From contig NC_092673.1 in assembly GCF_964355755.1 (NCBI RefSeq), forward strand, positions 20,715,001 to 20,775,000: a stretch of 60,000 nt of DNA. The letters run 5' to 3'. This stretch comes from Antedon mediterranea. Lineage: Eukaryota > Echinodermata > Crinoidea > Comatulida > Antedonidae. The translations under genes were made by a program, and so were the position numbers. The notes under the pieces were generated by a model, which did no database searches, was not told the origin of the DNA, and saw nothing but the letters and a program-made list of their open reading frames with translations. Positions 58,701 to 60,000 of this stretch are shown here, piece by piece; the stretch's first letter is position 1; every line of letters starts with the position of its first letter.

Positions 58701-60000
58701 CACAAGGAAGGTGAAACATGTAGGAATCCAAAATTACTATTTTTAGAAGATGTTAACTACAGTAATTCATTTATGATGCATGCCTACGCAGACATCATTT
58801 GTAAATATAACAAAAATTATATTATAAAAATATTTACAATTTTAAACAAATAATCTGAATCGGAAATAACAAAAGAAGACAAAATTAGGAACAGTCGAAA
58901 GTACATTAGGCTTAAACATTTTAATATAGGATATAAATAGAAGTCTCTTCCATAATGTAATTATTATTGTTAACAAAGTTTGTAAAATGACTCAAATATT
59001 TAAATTTTAAAATAGCAAGTCATAATCTAATCATAATATTACAAGACATAATAATAAACGTGTTTATCTAGAACAATTATATAACTCGGAAAACCCCCGC
59101 AAAATAATTTACTTAAAGGATTAAACGCTAACGTGCAATCCTGGAAACACTAAACCAAACTACGTAAAAGATATACATATAGGGCCTACTTTCTTGAATT
59201 TTCTTGCTGATTAATTGGATTCAATGGTTTAATGGTTTTAAATCAACACTTATCCTAATCAATATTAACAATATCCCAATTTATCTCCTGTAAAAAGTAC
59301 TTCACATAAACAGGCAAACACAACTGCATTCAAATATCACCTTTTAAGGATTGTATATGTATTATAAGTGGGTCACTTTCGGGGCTATCCTACATCCTAC
59401 AAATACCCTGATTACGAGCCTATATACCTTAAATCCAACTCGTCATTTATTTGTCTAAATAGATAATGTAGGCCTATATCCTTTATTAATCCATTGATAT
59501 TTAAATGAACCGCAATAACGTAGTAGTTAGTATCCATTCTAACAAGGTAATTTTGAGTTTTTATTTAATTTTCTTTCTTGTATGATTTACGAAACGTTAA
59601 TCTAAAGTCTATTTGTTTCTATTTATTTTTGGCACCTTATGTTGAAATAAAATGGTGCTTCGGATTTTTTTCGTTTCTTTATGACAAATTTTAATATATA
59701 ATCAAATTTATCATCATGATATTTTTACTTTATCTTTTTTATGTCAGGAAAGTCCTCACTCAGTTTTAGTTTTCCCTGTTTTTGTATTTTGTACTGCGAC
59801 GCATAAACTACACCTATAATAATGTAACCATTTATATTATTAACTATTATGGGCCTACTAAAACACGAGTTGGTAACGATTATGTATGTCCCAGTGTAGG
59901 AGGTCTTTGAAACTTAAAAGCTGCTTTGTTTGCGGATGAGACCGATTAGAAAAGTGGTCTCGAGGGCACAAAATTGAGTCTCATATTTAGTTTTGGCCTA
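55781..60000. other. AT-rich region, no gene recognised
   Basis: Short open frames at 57268-57477, 57375-57626 (minus) and 57704-58000 show no recognisable similarity. No RNA gene or complete element was seen. If the TGF-beta ligand continues beyond the window, this is part of its 5' intron. Confidence 0.45.

Overview
The window is AT-rich eukaryotic (animal) DNA. It carries two spliced protein-coding genes, both on the minus strand, set in a dense collection of non-autonomous transposons, SINEs, minisatellites and one satellite array. The proteins are clearly metazoan. The repeat content (Penelope-like elements, hAT, Harbinger-like and TTAA-flanked MITEs, tRNA-derived SINEs) and the very frequent word TAGGCCTA suggest a marine deuterostome invertebrate, most likely an echinoderm. 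That taxon is an inference from style, not proven by the sequence.

Gene 1 (4752..25238, minus) is a complete SRP72, the 72 kDa subunit of the signal recognition particle. I could join 16 exons with GT-AG introns in one uninterrupted 651-codon frame, from an ATG with an in-frame upstream stop to a stop after a Lys-rich tail ending Gly-Gly-Trp. Its introns are packed with mobile DNA: an 88-bp satellite of about 23 copies, a broken Penelope-like element, several MITE families, a hAT-like element nested inside a MITE, and a tandem duplication that copies the exon 15 splice acceptor.

Gene 2 (42230..49806, minus) is the 3' part of a TGF-beta superfamily ligand. One exon holds most of the propeptide, the furin site and the start of the mature domain. 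The last exon holds the rest of the cystine-knot domain, so all seven canonical cysteines are present. The signal-peptide exon was not found and may lie beyond position 60000.

Layout: 1-4751 is repeat-rich DNA 3' of SRP72 (SINEs, a TIR element, 19-bp and 15-bp minisatellites). 4752-25238 is SRP72. 25239-42060 is intergenic and contains a foldback MITE, a minisatellite cluster, an intact-ended hAT element, a TTAA MITE and a second Penelope-like copy with a duplicated 3' end. 42230-49806 is the TGF-beta ligand, with one unassigned exon-like segment on the plus strand in its intron. 49807-60000 is mostly featureless AT-rich DNA, either the long 5' intron of the ligand gene or intergenic. The two genes have no evident functional link: one is housekeeping (secretory protein targeting), the other a developmental signal.
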